Below, piece by piece: positions 34,478 to 44,110 of a stretch of 64,000 bases of DNA (within the stretch, counting starts at the first letter, position 1; every line of letters starts with the position of its first letter). The stretch covers positions 1 through 64,000 of the forward strand of contig JAUXRI010000235.1 of NCBI GenBank assembly GCA_030681895.1, given 5' to 3'. The stretch comes from Myxococcales bacterium (GTDB taxonomy: Bacteria; Myxococcota; Myxococcia; Myxococcales; Myxococcaceae). The translations under genes and the position numbers were made by a program. The notes beneath the pieces were generated by a model. The model had not been told where the DNA came from, did not search any database, and worked only from the letters and a program-made list of their open reading frames with translations.

Positions 34478-36130
34478 TCACGGCACGATGGCGGTGAGTC
34501 GCTGGGCCAGCACGGTCCCCGCCGCGACACAGACCGGCACTCCCTCGAGCGCGCCGCAGTGGGCTCCGTGGAAGTCGTTCATGTAGTTCGGGTCGACCAC
34601 GTACACGGTGTCAGTCGCCACAGGCCCCGTGAAGCGCGCGTTGCACAGTGGGCCCACTGCTGCGGGCACGCGACCGACGAGACCTGAGTTGATCGACAGC
34701 CCTTCACGCACTGCGACCTGCGACAGCCGCGCGATCAGCGACTCGTTGTACCCACACACCCACTGCACCTGAATCGGCACCACGCGCAGGTGTTGGTAAT
34801 TGCCTCGCAGCCCCGTCCACGCCTCACCGAATGGCGGAGGCAGCGGCTGCACGTCGAACACGTTCGGCCGCGCAGGAATCTCGGCGAGCTGCACCACGGC
34901 CGCGAGCACCAGGAGCGCTCCCCAGATGCGGCGTTTTCGCGCGGCGACGACGACGGCCACGATCGCAGAGATCGACACCAGGAAGTGGAGCGCCCAGACG
35001 AAGCGGCCCGAAGTACGAAACATCGACGGGAGCGGATCGAGCAGCTTGAAGAAGCCCCACAGCTCGACCAGCACCTTCCCCGAGAAGGTGATGCGCGCCG
35101 ACGCCGCGTAGAAGGCTTCTCCGAGCACCATCACGAGCAGCGGCGCCAGCAGCCACGCCATGCGGAGCACCTGCTTCGGGTTCCGCACCCACGCGACGAT
35201 CGCCGTCACCACCATCAGCAACGTGCCCAGCCCGAGGTAGCTGAAGCCTTCGCCCTGGCGCGACGACACCGTGAAGCCGGGGATCCACCGCGAGAGCTGG
35301 TGCGAGTTGAAGAGCGTGCCGAGGTCGGCCGAGAAGTCGCCGAAGCCCTCTGCGGTGCGGTTCACGGGATCCGCGAGGATTCCACCGACCAGCCACAGCA
35401 TCGCGCCAGTGCCCAACACCAGCAGCGCCACCGACGTGCCCACCGCGCGCCACGGCACCTGCGCACGCCACCGCCCGATGACGATGTTCGCGAGCGCGAG
35501 CGGAATGCTGATGGCCGCGAGATAGCCCTCGACGCCGACGGCAAAAGCGGCGGCTCCGGCAGCGAGGTGCACCAGCCACGTCGGGCGCTTCGGCTCCGTG
35601 ACGAGCAGCACGGCGACGCAGATCTGCAGCATCACGAGCCACTGCCCCGTCAGCGCGATGTGCCCGAAGCGCGCAGGCAGCATCGGCTCGGCCATCAACA
35701 ACACGCCACCGGCCAGCCTCAACACCAGCGGCGCGTCGAGGCGACGCAACAGCCACCACCCCGTCACCGCGAGCCCGGCGTACGACGACGCCATGAAGAG
35801 CCCGTAGAGCTGGAAGTCACGAGAGACGAAGAGCCCGACGATGCGCCCGAGCTCACAGAGCCAGAACACCGAGTTCGTGTAGAAGACGCTCGTTCCCCAC
35901 GGTGCGAGCAGGTTCGGCGTCAGCCCCGGCGGCAGCGTGACGGGCCCGCGAAGGTGGAACAGCCAGCCGTGGTACGTCGCGGCCCAGTCGCCGTTGAGCA
36001 TCCACTCGGTGTGGAGCGGATCGAGGATCTTCCACTGCGTGCGCGTCGCGAACCAGACGATCGCCGCGAGCACCAGCACCAGCACCTCGGCAACCGTCTT
36101 CCACCGTGGCTGGGCTGAAGGCTCGCTCAC
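34478..36130 (-). CDS. DUF6311-like polytopic membrane protein (GT-C-like)
   Basis: A 550-residue protein with about eleven helices and a C-terminal periplasmic segment rich in cysteine (CGYNES, PLCNARF, HCGALEGVPVC). The first large exported loop contains HGWLFHLRGPVTLPPGLTPN and GTSVFYTNSVFW, typical of a group of predicted glycosyltransferase-like membrane proteins I associate with DUF6311. It starts with GTG 7 bases after the stop of the 36138-37559 gene on the same strand, so the two form an operon. The catalytic role is inferred only from fold style and locus. Confidence 0.78.
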   Translation of the reverse strand: MSEPSAQPRWKTVAEVLVLVLAAIVWFATRTQWKILDPLHTEWMLNGDWAATYHGWLFHLRGPVTLPPGLTPNLLAPWGTSVFYTNSVFWLCELGRIVGLFVSRDFQLYGLFMASSYAGLAVTGWWLLRRLDAPLVLRLAGGVLLMAEPMLPARFGHIALTGQWLVMLQICVAVLLVTEPKRPTWLVHLAAGAAAFAVGVEGYLAAISIPLALANIVIGRWRAQVPWRAVGTSVALLVLGTGAMLWLVGGILADPVNRTAEGFGDFSADLGTLFNSHQLSRWIPGFTVSSRQGEGFSYLGLGTLLMVVTAIVAWVRNPKQVLRMAWLLAPLLVMVLGEAFYAASARITFSGKVLVELWGFFKLLDPLPSMFRTSGRFVWALHFLVSISAIVAVVVAARKRRIWGALLVLAAVVQLAEIPARPNVFDVQPLPPPFGEAWTGLRGNYQHLRVVPIQVQWVCGYNESLIARLSQVAVREGLSINSGLVGRVPAAVGPLCNARFTGPVATDTVYVVDPNYMNDFHGAHCGALEGVPVCVAAGTVLAQRLTAIVP

Positions 36131-36137
36131 GTGCAGC

Positions 36138-37559
36138 TCACTTCACGGCGGCGGGCACCGGCGCTGGCGGATCCTTCACGGCAGGCAGCAGCGCGGCCAC
36201 GAGGAAGAAGAAGGCGACGAAGTGGTAGTAGTTGCAGAACGCCTGGCGCGCGAACTCGAACATCCACCCGTAGGCGAGGCCGACGAAGACGATCGCGCTG
36301 CGCAGCGTGGGATTCTTCCGTCGCCACAGCACCACGACCAGGGCCAGGACTGCTGCGGGGCCGATCCACCCGAACTTCGCGTAGTGCTCCTGCATGCCCT
36401 CGGGCGTGCCGAAGTCGAGCGAGTGCGCGATGAACGCGGCCAGCGACAACGAGTCAGGTCGCGGCTTCGCGTCGGCCCAGGAGCTCAAGGTGAACTTCGT
36501 GAAGCGGCCCGGGTCGCTGACCATGAACGGAATCACGAGCGCGAGCGCGAAGCCGGCGGCGGCTCCGAAGAAGCGCAAGGCCGCCTGCTTCCCGCCGGCG
36601 CGCCACACCCAGATGAGCAACAGCCCGCCCGCGATGATCGCGTACTGCTTGGTGGCGCACGCGGCGCCGACGGCGAGGCCCGCCGCCAACCACCACCGCT
36701 TCGCGAGGAACCAGAACGACAACGCCAGCGCGGCGCTGAGCAACGTGTCGATCCACGACTGCTCGAGAATGAAGAGCGAGATCGGGCACGCGAGCCAGAC
36801 GGCGGCGGCCAGCAGGGGGCGCTCCCATTCTTTCCAGTACGCGCGGCCGAGGCCGATCAACGCTCCGACGATGATGACGTCAGCAGCGACCAACGAGGCC
36901 CGCACGTCGAACGCGCCTTTGCCAATCCACGCGAACAACGTCGACCACAGCAGCCACATCGGCAGGTACGGGAAGCTGGGGATGTAGTCGTACCGCCCGC
37001 CGTAGATGTCGACGTAGTTCTGCAGGTACGGGTTCTTGCCGTCGAGGAAGTAGCGCACCGCCTGCACGCTCGAGGTCCACACGTCGATGAACGGCTGCGG
37101 AGACGCCCACAGCACGTGCCGGCGCGTCACCAGCAGCAACAGCACCACGCTCGCGGCCAGCACGATCAACACGCGCGATCGCCACGGCTTCTCGAGCACG
37201 AGCGCGATTGGCATCAACGCCGCGACCGTCAGCGCCGCGATGATCGTGTTCACCAGGTGCTTCGTCTCGGGCACCTGCTGCGCGTAGATGAGCTGCGAGT
37301 TCGACCCGAGCAGGAAGGTGCCGACGATGACCGCGCCGATCCACGCGAGCAGGGGCGACGCGCCGTTGAGCACGCTCTTGGGCCGCCACAATTCCACGAC
37401 GGTGAGGCTCACCAGCATGCCGGTGAGCGCGAGCACGAAGCTGGGCCCGTAGTGGCCGTGCGAGAACGTCAGCACGATGGAAACGCCGAGGAAGGCGAGC
37501 AGCGGCACGGGCGCGGTGTACCGTCGGCGCGCGTGGGAGTCGACGCGAAAACCGTTCAC
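36138..37559 (-). CDS. GT87-like polytopic membrane glycosyltransferase
   Basis: A 473-residue membrane protein with about eleven to thirteen helices. The exported loop SPQPFIDVWTSSVQAVRYFL then GKNPYLQNYVDIY carries the acidic motif of GT87-like enzymes (D-x-W with the GxNPY that follows), and GRYDYIPSFPYLPMWLL is the next conserved loop. Such enzymes take mannose or arabinose from polyprenyl-phosphate. The GTG start is not strongly supported by a ribosome site; a later GTG is possible. It is divergent from the YfhO-like gene, with only 32 bases between the starts. Confidence 0.8.
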   Translation of the reverse strand: MNGFRVDSHARRRYTAPVPLLAFLGVSIVLTFSHGHYGPSFVLALTGMLVSLTVVELWRPKSVLNGASPLLAWIGAVIVGTFLLGSNSQLIYAQQVPETKHLVNTIIAALTVAALMPIALVLEKPWRSRVLIVLAASVVLLLLVTRRHVLWASPQPFIDVWTSSVQAVRYFLDGKNPYLQNYVDIYGGRYDYIPSFPYLPMWLLWSTLFAWIGKGAFDVRASLVAADVIIVGALIGLGRAYWKEWERPLLAAAVWLACPISLFILEQSWIDTLLSAALALSFWFLAKRWWLAAGLAVGAACATKQYAIIAGGLLLIWVWRAGGKQAALRFFGAAAGFALALVIPFMVSDPGRFTKFTLSSWADAKPRPDSLSLAAFIAHSLDFGTPEGMQEHYAKFGWIGPAAVLALVVVLWRRKNPTLRSAIVFVGLAYGWMFEFARQAFCNYYHFVAFFFLVAALLPAVKDPPAPVPAAVK

Positions 37560-37591
37560 TCTGCGTCTCTCGTCTGACAGACACCCGCGTC

Positions 37592-39334
37592 ATGCTGAAG
37601 CGGTGGGAGCAGAGTGAGCGCTGGCTGGCGTGGGTGATTCCGGCGCTGGTGCTGGGCTTTCACTGCCTGCCGCTGTGGCGTGAAACGGCCTCGTGGGGCG
37701 GCACTCGCGACTGGGGCTACTTCTTCTTCCTCAGCGAGGTGGAGCGGAAGACGATCCTCGAGTTCGGCCAGTTCCCGCTGTGGAACCCGTACTACTTCGG
37801 CGGCGCGGTGCACCTCGCCAATCCGCAGACGTTCTTCCTCTCGGCGACCTTCCCCTTCATCCTCATCTTCGGGACGCCGATCGGCATTCGGCTCACCATC
37901 ACCGCGGCGATTCTGCTCGCGTTCGATGGCGTGCGGCGCACCTGCCGTGTGCTGGGCTTCTCACCGCTGTCGTCGTCACTCGCAGGCACGGGCTACGCGG
38001 TCTGCGGCGCGATGGCGCAACACCTCGGCGGCGGCCACGTCGGCTGGCTCGGCTTCGGCGTCTTCCCCTACGTGTTGTGGAGCTTCCACCGCGTGCTCCA
38101 GGGCTCGAAGCGGCACCTGTTGTATGGCGCGCTCTTCCTCGCGTGGATTCTGGGGCACTTCGGCGTCTATCCGTTTCCGTACGCGGTGCTGGGCTTCGGC
38201 TTCTACGCGCTCGCGTGGGCCATCGTGGAGCGCAAGACGCCCGGCACGTGGAAGTCCTTCTGGACGATTCCTCCCATCATGGGCGTGCTCGCGGTGTGCG
38301 TGATGCTGGTGCGCATGGTGCCGCTGCTCGACTTCGTGCGCGGCCACCCTCGCACGGTGAGTGACAGCGATCTGCTTCGCTTCCCCGAGCTCTGGGAGAT
38401 CTACGTCGCGCGCCACACCGAGCGGCAGTTCGGAAGCCACGGTTGGGTGTGGCCCGAGTACGGCAACTACTTCGGCTTCGTCGGCTTCTCGCTCGTCGTC
38501 ATCTCGATCGTCGTCGCGTTCATCTTCAAGACGCGGCGGGCCATTCTTCCGGCGCTCCTCGCGTTGCCGCTCTTCATCGCGTTCCAGATGGGCAACCACC
38601 AGTTCGGTCCGTGGTCGGCGCTTCGCAAGCTGCCCATCATCGAGAACCTGCGCGTGCCCTCGCGCTTCACCATTCTCGTCGGCGTCTTCGCGTGCCTCAT
38701 CGTCGGCTTCGGGCTGCACACGCTCATCGAGTGGCTCAAGACGAAGCCGGCGCCGATGTTCCTCACGGGCGCGGTGCTGCTCACCATCACCGGAACGGCG
38801 TGGTGCGTCGACGCGTCAGCCTTCAACCGCCAGCAGTGGGATCAGACGTTCGGCACGCCGGTACCCGAGTGGCTGCCCAGGTCGCCCGACTTCGTGCAGG
38901 ACATGGGCGACCCGAACCGCATGTACGCGTACCCGAGAGCGAACCGGGGATCGCTCAACGGCTTCGAGGAGTCTCCGCTCGACGTCTCGCAGGTGCTGGC
39001 CATCGGTCGCCCCGAGGAGTTCCTCATCGAGCCTGGCGCCGGCACCGTCGAGCGCGTGAAGTGGACGCCCAACCAGGTGACGGTGAAGACCACGCTGAAC
39101 AAGCCGTCGCGAGTGCTGGTGAACCAGAACTACAGCACCGACTGGAAGGTCGAAGGCGGCACGCTGGTGAATCAGCAGGGCCTGCTCGGCGCTGACGTGG
39201 CGGCAGGAGAGACGACCGTCACGTTCACCTACCGGCCTGGGACGTTCCTCATCGGGCTGCTCGGCACCGGCCTGACGCTCGCGCTGATGATCTTCCTGTT
39301 CCGGCGGTGGAAGCCGGGGCCCCAACCGGTGTAA
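37592..39334 (+). CDS. YfhO-like membrane protein (GT-C-like)
   Basis: A 580-residue polytopic protein. EFGQFPLWNPYYFGG and PQTFFLSATFPFILIF match the first loop of YfhO-family proteins, which are linked to lipoteichoic-acid and surface-glycan glycosylation. Helices run to residue about 410, then a periplasmic region with VSQVLAIGRPEEFL, VNQNYSTDWKVEG and a last helix before a basic tail (FRRWKPGPQPV). The C-terminal N-x-N-Y-S-x-D-W string is a recurring YfhO feature. The methyltransferase gene follows 14 bases later, so the two are probably co-transcribed. Confidence 0.82.
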   Translation: MLKRWEQSERWLAWVIPALVLGFHCLPLWRETASWGGTRDWGYFFFLSEVERKTILEFGQFPLWNPYYFGGAVHLANPQTFFLSATFPFILIFGTPIGIRLTITAAILLAFDGVRRTCRVLGFSPLSSSLAGTGYAVCGAMAQHLGGGHVGWLGFGVFPYVLWSFHRVLQGSKRHLLYGALFLAWILGHFGVYPFPYAVLGFGFYALAWAIVERKTPGTWKSFWTIPPIMGVLAVCVMLVRMVPLLDFVRGHPRTVSDSDLLRFPELWEIYVARHTERQFGSHGWVWPEYGNYFGFVGFSLVVISIVVAFIFKTRRAILPALLALPLFIAFQMGNHQFGPWSALRKLPIIENLRVPSRFTILVGVFACLIVGFGLHTLIEWLKTKPAPMFLTGAVLLTITGTAWCVDASAFNRQQWDQTFGTPVPEWLPRSPDFVQDMGDPNRMYAYPRANRGSLNGFEESPLDVSQVLAIGRPEEFLIEPGAGTVERVKWTPNQVTVKTTLNKPSRVLVNQNYSTDWKVEGGTLVNQQGLLGADVAAGETTVTFTYRPGTFLIGLLGTGLTLALMIFLFRRWKPGPQPV

Positions 39335-39348
39335 CCCGGCTCCCGACG

Positions 39349-40089
39349 ATGGATACCAAGCTCTACGACGCACACGCGCGGCTCGACGACGAACACTGGT
39401 GGTTCCTCGGCCGACGTTCGATCGTGCGCGACACGCTCAAGCGCCACCTGCACCCGCTCGTCGGCACGCGCCGCATTCTCGACGCAGGCTGCGGCACGGG
39501 CGGCAACCTCGTCATGCTGAAGGAGTTCGGCGACGTGACGGGCGTGGAGCTCGAGCCCATGGCCATCGAGGCGGCACGCAAACGCACGGGCAACGCGGTG
39601 CGCATCCTCGAGGGTGGCATTCCCGACGGGCTGCCGAAGGGCGAGCAGTTCGACGTCATCACGATGTTCGACGTGCTCGAGCACCTCGACGATCCCGTCG
39701 GCGCGGTGAATGCGCTGCGGGAGTTGCTCACGCCGTCAGGCCAGCTCGTCATCACGGTGCCGGCGTTCCAGTTCCTCTGGAGCAAGCACGACGATCTGAA
39801 CCACCACAAGCGCCGCTACGACTTCGCCGAGTTGAAGCAGCACCTCGAGAAGGGCGGCATGAAGGTGGGCTTCCACAGCTACTTCAACTCGCTGCTGTTC
39901 GGGCCCGTCGCGGCGGTGCGCCTGTTCCGCAAGGTGGTGCCGGGCTCCGAGGGTGACAGCGACTACGGCTCGGGCGGCGGCCTCACCAACTGGGCGCTGA
40001 CGAAGCTGTTCTCGGCAGAGCGGCATGTCGCTTCGCGGCTGCCGGTGCCGTTCGGCGTGTCGCTGCTCGCGATCGCCTCGCGCGCGTAA
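39349..40089 (+). CDS. Class I SAM-dependent methyltransferase
   Basis: A 246-residue protein. The start at the ATG at 39349 is chosen because MDTKLYDAHARLDDEHWWF is the usual opening of this group; the open frame from 39307 overlaps the upstream gene. It has motif I ILDAGCGTGGN (residues 43-53), VTGVELEPMAIEAARKR, ITMFDVLEHLDDP and PSGQLVITVPAF with LWSKHDDLNHHKRRYDF, the pattern of Methyltransf_23 proteins found beside GT-C enzymes in many bacteria. It probably modifies a polyprenyl-linked sugar or glycan; the target is unproven. Confidence 0.88.
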   Translation: MDTKLYDAHARLDDEHWWFLGRRSIVRDTLKRHLHPLVGTRRILDAGCGTGGNLVMLKEFGDVTGVELEPMAIEAARKRTGNAVRILEGGIPDGLPKGEQFDVITMFDVLEHLDDPVGAVNALRELLTPSGQLVITVPAFQFLWSKHDDLNHHKRRYDFAELKQHLEKGGMKVGFHSYFNSLLFGPVAAVRLFRKVVPGSEGDSDYGSGGGLTNWALTKLFSAERHVASRLPVPFGVSLLAIASRA

Positions 40090-40125
40090 GCACCTCGCGC
40101 CGATCACACGCTCCAGCGCGCGCTG

Positions 40126-42039
40126 TCAGTTCTTCGGCCACTCGAAGAGCCAGAGCTGACCACCACCAACGACGCCTGCTCGACGCGCGCCGGCCTGCTC
40201 GAGCAGCTGATCGGGGCCACCGTTCGCGACGATGCTCCAGCGGGCGCCCTTCTCTTTCGTGCGCTGCACCAGCGTCGAGAGGTCGGGCCGTGACTTCACG
40301 AAGACGATCTTCGTGCGCAGATCGGGGCTGAACAGCTCTCCAGGGAACGCGACGGACTCGTCCCACGTCACGACGTCGCCTTCCTTGAAGTTCTGCTCTC
40401 GAAAAATCGCTTCGGGCTCTGGCCAGTTCCACGAGACGACCTGCTTGGTGTTCCGCTGCAGCGGCGTCCACGAGGGCGCGTCTTTCATCATCGACGGCCA
40501 GCCGTAGGCGGGGTTCTTCGCGAGTTCCTGCTGACAGAGGAACAACGAGTAGCCGAAGAACGCGATCGTCACGAGCGAGACGGCGACCTTCACCACACGC
40601 CACGGCGCCAGCGCCCAGACGAGCCCGATCGCCGCCACCCCTGCGATGGAGCTGCCCATCGAGTAGCGCGGCCAGAACGCCGACGGCACCGAGATCGCCG
40701 CGAAGACCAGGTACCAGAGCGCGAGCGGCTGCCAGCGACGCTCCTTCTTCACGAGCGCAATGAGCGCGATGACGAGGCACGGAATCGCGACGCAGGTGAA
40801 GGCGATGCCGAAGTACCCGTCGCGCAGGTCGGGGAAGTAGACGGCCTTGTCCCAGTGGCGGAGCTGATCGACGAAGCGGTCCAGCTCGCCGGGAATGCCG
40901 AAGAAGGACGCGCGACCGCCCGGAGGCCCGCCGTACTGCGACGACGCGTCGTTCTCGCCAGGCAGCTTCCCGAAGAACGGCACCGTGATGACGAACGGCC
41001 ACGCCGGGTTGCCCATCACCAGCGCGTTCTGCAGGTACTTGTGACCACCGAGGAGCAGGAGGACCGCCGCAGAGCCGAGCTGATTGAAGAACACCGGCCT
41101 TCGGGCTGACGCTGCACGCAGCTCCACCACGGCGCGGAGCACGAGAATCGGCGCGTACAGCGCGAGGTGAAACAGCCCTGTGTGCTTGGTGCCGAGGTAC
41201 AGCCCGAACGCGACCGCCGAAGCCCAGCGGTCACGCTTCTCGATCGAGAACGCGCTGAAGTACGCACCGGTGCCCAACAGCGCGGCGCACGCGACGTCGA
41301 CGTGCACTGACGGCAGCTCGAGGAAGACCGGAGAGAAACACAGCCACGCCGCGCCCAGCGCCGTCGAGAACGCGCGAGAGGCGCCGAACCTGCGCGCCCA
41401 CGCGGCCGACACCAGCATGCCCATGAGTCCGAACGGCAATTGCGGCGCGTCGTCGAGCGAGGTGTTGCCGAGGAAGAAGCCGCTCCAGGCCGCGAGCAGG
41501 TGCACGTTGCGTGGGTAGCCGCGCGCCTGGTGGAAGCCCGTGTCCATGAAGGCCAGCGAGCCGTCCTGCACGATCGTGTTGGTGATCGTGGTGTGGAACA
41601 TGAGGACGTCCCACCCCCAGGAGCGGAAGAACAACACCATGAAGACGCACCAGCCGAGGATGAGGGCGGCCGGCACCAGGAGCAGCACCGCCGGCTCCTT
41701 CGTCTCGAGCGCGTCGGCGACAAGGCGCTTCGGAACCCGCAGGTCTTCACGGAATTGCGCGAGCAGCGCGCCAGGCCCCGTGCCGTTCAACGACACCCAG
41801 CGCACGACGCCAAGCGACGCGCCCAGCGAGATGAGGAACAGGCTCACCGCGCCGATGGGACGGACGAGATCCGCCAGCATGAACGTGACGACGATCAACG
41901 AGACGAAGCTCATCAACGCGACAAGCAGCCGATCGAACACTCCGCGGTCGCGGAAGTAGTGCACCGAGACGGCGTACCCCGCGCCGACCGGAGCCAGCGT
42001 CGCCACCACCAACCAGAGGGCCCGGAGGACGTCGATCAT
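40126..42039 (-). CDS. Large polytopic membrane protein (GT39-like GT-C candidate)
   Basis: A 637-residue protein with about thirteen helices. The exported segment GWDVLMFHTTITNTIVQDGS followed by RGYPRNVHLLAAWSGFF fits the long first loop of dolichyl-phosphate-mannose-type transferases (an early acidic residue after GW, then a conserved R-x-Y-P-x-N). FWPRYSMGSSIAGVAAIG is the later re-entrant-like loop. The C-terminal 130 residues are soluble and periplasmic (VVTWDESVAFPGELFSP, GGGQLWLFEWPKN). It converges with the methyltransferase gene, 36 bases apart, and is divergent from the 42155 gene. The family call is tentative. Confidence 0.75.
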   Translation of the reverse strand: MIDVLRALWLVVATLAPVGAGYAVSVHYFRDRGVFDRLLVALMSFVSLIVVTFMLADLVRPIGAVSLFLISLGASLGVVRWVSLNGTGPGALLAQFREDLRVPKRLVADALETKEPAVLLLVPAALILGWCVFMVLFFRSWGWDVLMFHTTITNTIVQDGSLAFMDTGFHQARGYPRNVHLLAAWSGFFLGNTSLDDAPQLPFGLMGMLVSAAWARRFGASRAFSTALGAAWLCFSPVFLELPSVHVDVACAALLGTGAYFSAFSIEKRDRWASAVAFGLYLGTKHTGLFHLALYAPILVLRAVVELRAASARRPVFFNQLGSAAVLLLLGGHKYLQNALVMGNPAWPFVITVPFFGKLPGENDASSQYGGPPGGRASFFGIPGELDRFVDQLRHWDKAVYFPDLRDGYFGIAFTCVAIPCLVIALIALVKKERRWQPLALWYLVFAAISVPSAFWPRYSMGSSIAGVAAIGLVWALAPWRVVKVAVSLVTIAFFGYSLFLCQQELAKNPAYGWPSMMKDAPSWTPLQRNTKQVVSWNWPEPEAIFREQNFKEGDVVTWDESVAFPGELFSPDLRTKIVFVKSRPDLSTLVQRTKEKGARWSIVANGGPDQLLEQAGARRAGVVGGGQLWLFEWPKN

Positions 42040-42154
42040 GCGCGGCGGGCACCGTACACCAGCGGTTCCAACGGCCTCGCGGAAACCACACCCTGCGCTT
42101 GGAAGGCCACGCGCAAACGGCTACATGCGGCGCTCTTTCGAGAGGGTCCAACCC

Positions 42155-43141
42155 ATGCGAGTCGAAGTCCTTCAGTGGCTGCAGTGCCCCGAGACGAACG
42201 AGCCCCTCGAGTTGGCGCCCGGCGCCGAGACGGCGTCTGACGGCCACGTGATGCGCGGCACCCTCTCTACGAAGGGCGGCAAGCGCTACGACATCGTCGA
42301 CGGCGTGCCCGTGCTCATCCCCGGCTCGACGACGTCGCTCGAGAAAGAGACCGCCGACCGCTTCGCCGAAGAGTGGCACCGCTGGAGCGAGCTGCGGGAC
42401 TACTACGAGAAGCAGTTCCTCGACTGGGTGGCGCCCGTCGGGAAGGACGACTTCAAGGACAAGGTCGTCTTCGAAGGCGGCTGCGGCAAGGGCCGGCACA
42501 CGCACGTCGTCGCGAACATGGGCGTGAAGGCCATCGTGTCGGTCGATCTCGGCACCTCGGCGTACGTCGCGTTCCGCAACACGCGGCACCTCACCAACGC
42601 GCACGTCGTCATCGGCGATCTGCTGCAGCCGCCCGTGCAGCGGGTGTTCGATCTCGCGTTCTCGGTCGGCGTGCTGCACCACCTGCCGGATCCGCGCGCG
42701 GGCTTCTTGTCGCTGTCGTCGAAGGTCAAGCCTGGCGGCCGCGTGGTGTTCTGGGTCTACGGCCACGAGAACAACGAGTGGATCACCCGGTTCGTCGACC
42801 CCGTGCGCAAGCAGCTGACCGCGCGGCTCGACTCGAACGTGCTCCGCGCGCTCTCGGCGGTTCCGACGGCGGGTCTCTTCGGCCTCATCAAGGTGGCCTA
42901 CGACAAGAAGCGCAACCCGTTCGTGGCCAGCCTGCCGTACGGCGAGTACTTCGCCTCGATGCACGACTTCCCGTTCGATGAGCTGCACAGCATCGTGTTC
43001 GATCAGCTCGTGACGCCGGTCGCGTACTACCTGCGCGGCGACGAGGTGCGGGCCTGGTTCGAAGGCAAGCCGTTCAGCAACGTCGAGGTGCGCTGGCACC
43101 GGAAGTACAGCTGGACCGGCACCGCGCAGATTCCCAGCTGA
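42155..43141 (+). CDS. Methyltransferase with N-terminal Trm112-like domain
   Basis: A 328-residue protein. The ATG at 42155 has AGAGGG upstream and starts the typical Trm112-like fold (VEVLQWLQCPETNEPLEL, YDIVDGVPVLIP; only one Cys remains, so zinc binding is doubtful). The catalytic domain has VFEGGCGKGRHTHVVA, VSVDLGTSAYVAFRN, FSVGVLHHLPDPRAGFLSL and KPGGRVVFWVYGHEN, a Methyltransf_11-type fold. Such two-domain proteins occur in O-antigen and capsule loci. It converges with the epimerase gene, 3 bases between the stops. Substrate unknown. Confidence 0.87.
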   Translation: MRVEVLQWLQCPETNEPLELAPGAETASDGHVMRGTLSTKGGKRYDIVDGVPVLIPGSTTSLEKETADRFAEEWHRWSELRDYYEKQFLDWVAPVGKDDFKDKVVFEGGCGKGRHTHVVANMGVKAIVSVDLGTSAYVAFRNTRHLTNAHVVIGDLLQPPVQRVFDLAFSVGVLHHLPDPRAGFLSLSSKVKPGGRVVFWVYGHENNEWITRFVDPVRKQLTARLDSNVLRALSAVPTAGLFGLIKVAYDKKRNPFVASLPYGEYFASMHDFPFDELHSIVFDQLVTPVAYYLRGDEVRAWFEGKPFSNVEVRWHRKYSWTGTAQIPS

Positions 43142-43144
43142 CGA

Positions 43145-44110
43145 CTACTTCCACCCGTCGGCGTCGGCCGTCTTGAACCACTCGGCGAAGCGCGCGAGCC
43201 CCTGGTCGATGGGCGTCGTCGCCTTCCAGCCGAGGAGCCGTTCAGCCTTCTCGGTCGCTGCACAGGTCAGCGGCACGTCTCCAGGCTGATCCGGCTGGTG
43301 GTCGAGCTTCGCCTTCTGGCCCAGCGCCTTCTCGATGCCTGACACGAGATCGCTCAGCGTGACGGGCCGCGAACCGCCGAGGTTGAGCACCTCGAACTGG
43401 GGCCAGCGGTGATCGAGCGCTGCGATGACGCCGCGAACCGTGTCGTCGACGAACGTGTAGTCACGGGCCGACTTGCCATCGCCGAAGAAGGGCACGGTCT
43501 CGTTCCGGCCGATCAGCCGGGCGAACTTCGCGATCGCGAGATCAGGCCGCTGCCGCGGGCCGTACACCGTGAAGAACCGCAGCGCGCACGTCTCGAGGCC
43601 GTACAGGTGCGCGAAGGTGGCGCAGAGCATCTCGCCCGCGATCTTGGTCGCCGCGTACGGAGACACCGGCCGATCGATCCGATCGTCCTCCGAGAACGGA
43701 GCGTTCGAGCGCGCGCCATACACCGACGACGACGACGCAAAGACGAAGCGGCTCGCCTTCGCCTTCCGCGCGGCCTCGAGCATGTTCGTCGTGCCGTCGA
43801 CGTTGACCTCGGAATAGAGCAACGGCTGCGCGATGGACGGCCGCACGCCTGCACGAGCTGCGAGGTGGATGACTCCCGCGCCCTGCCCTGCCGCTGCGAA
43901 CGCCTTCTCGACGTCGGCCACGTTGCGAAGGTCGCCCTCGACGAACATGACGCCGAGCGACGTCAGCCGCGCCGCCGTGCGTCGCTTGATAGCGGGATCG
44001 TAGAACGTGTCGAAGCAGTCGAGCACCGTCACGCGATCGCCGCGTTTCACCAGGCCCTCGGCCACGTGCGAGCCGATGAAGCCCGCGCCTCCGGTCAACA
44101 AGACGTTCAC
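43145..44110 (-). CDS. UDP-glucuronate 4-epimerase-like NAD-dependent epimerase
   Basis: A 321-residue extended SDR enzyme. The GTG at 44110 is the start because it places LLTGGAGFIGSHVAEGL at the N-terminus and overlaps the asnB stop in GTGA; the longer open frame to 44401 lies inside asnB. CFDTFYDPAIKRRTAARL after the Rossmann motif matches the N-F-D-P-F-Y-D-x-x-x-K-R string of UDP-glucuronate epimerases (CapI/GAE). SSSSVYG and YAATKIAGEM hold the catalytic Ser and the Tyr/Lys pair. It probably makes UDP-galacturonate or UDP-galactose for the glycan. Coupling to asnB suggests that a uronic acid made here may be amidated. Confidence 0.88.
   Translation of the reverse strand: MNVLLTGGAGFIGSHVAEGLVKRGDRVTVLDCFDTFYDPAIKRRTAARLTSLGVMFVEGDLRNVADVEKAFAAAGQGAGVIHLAARAGVRPSIAQPLLYSEVNVDGTTNMLEAARKAKASRFVFASSSSVYGARSNAPFSEDDRIDRPVSPYAATKIAGEMLCATFAHLYGLETCALRFFTVYGPRQRPDLAIAKFARLIGRNETVPFFGDGKSARDYTFVDDTVRGVIAALDHRWPQFEVLNLGGSRPVTLSDLVSGIEKALGQKAKLDHQPDQPGDVPLTCAATEKAERLLGWKATTPIDQGLARFAEWFKTADADGWK

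Noticed and set aside
35937-37577. 546-codon plus-strand frame opposite the two GT-C-like genes
   Set aside because: Translation is almost only charged residues and Gln; an antisense shadow of membrane proteins.
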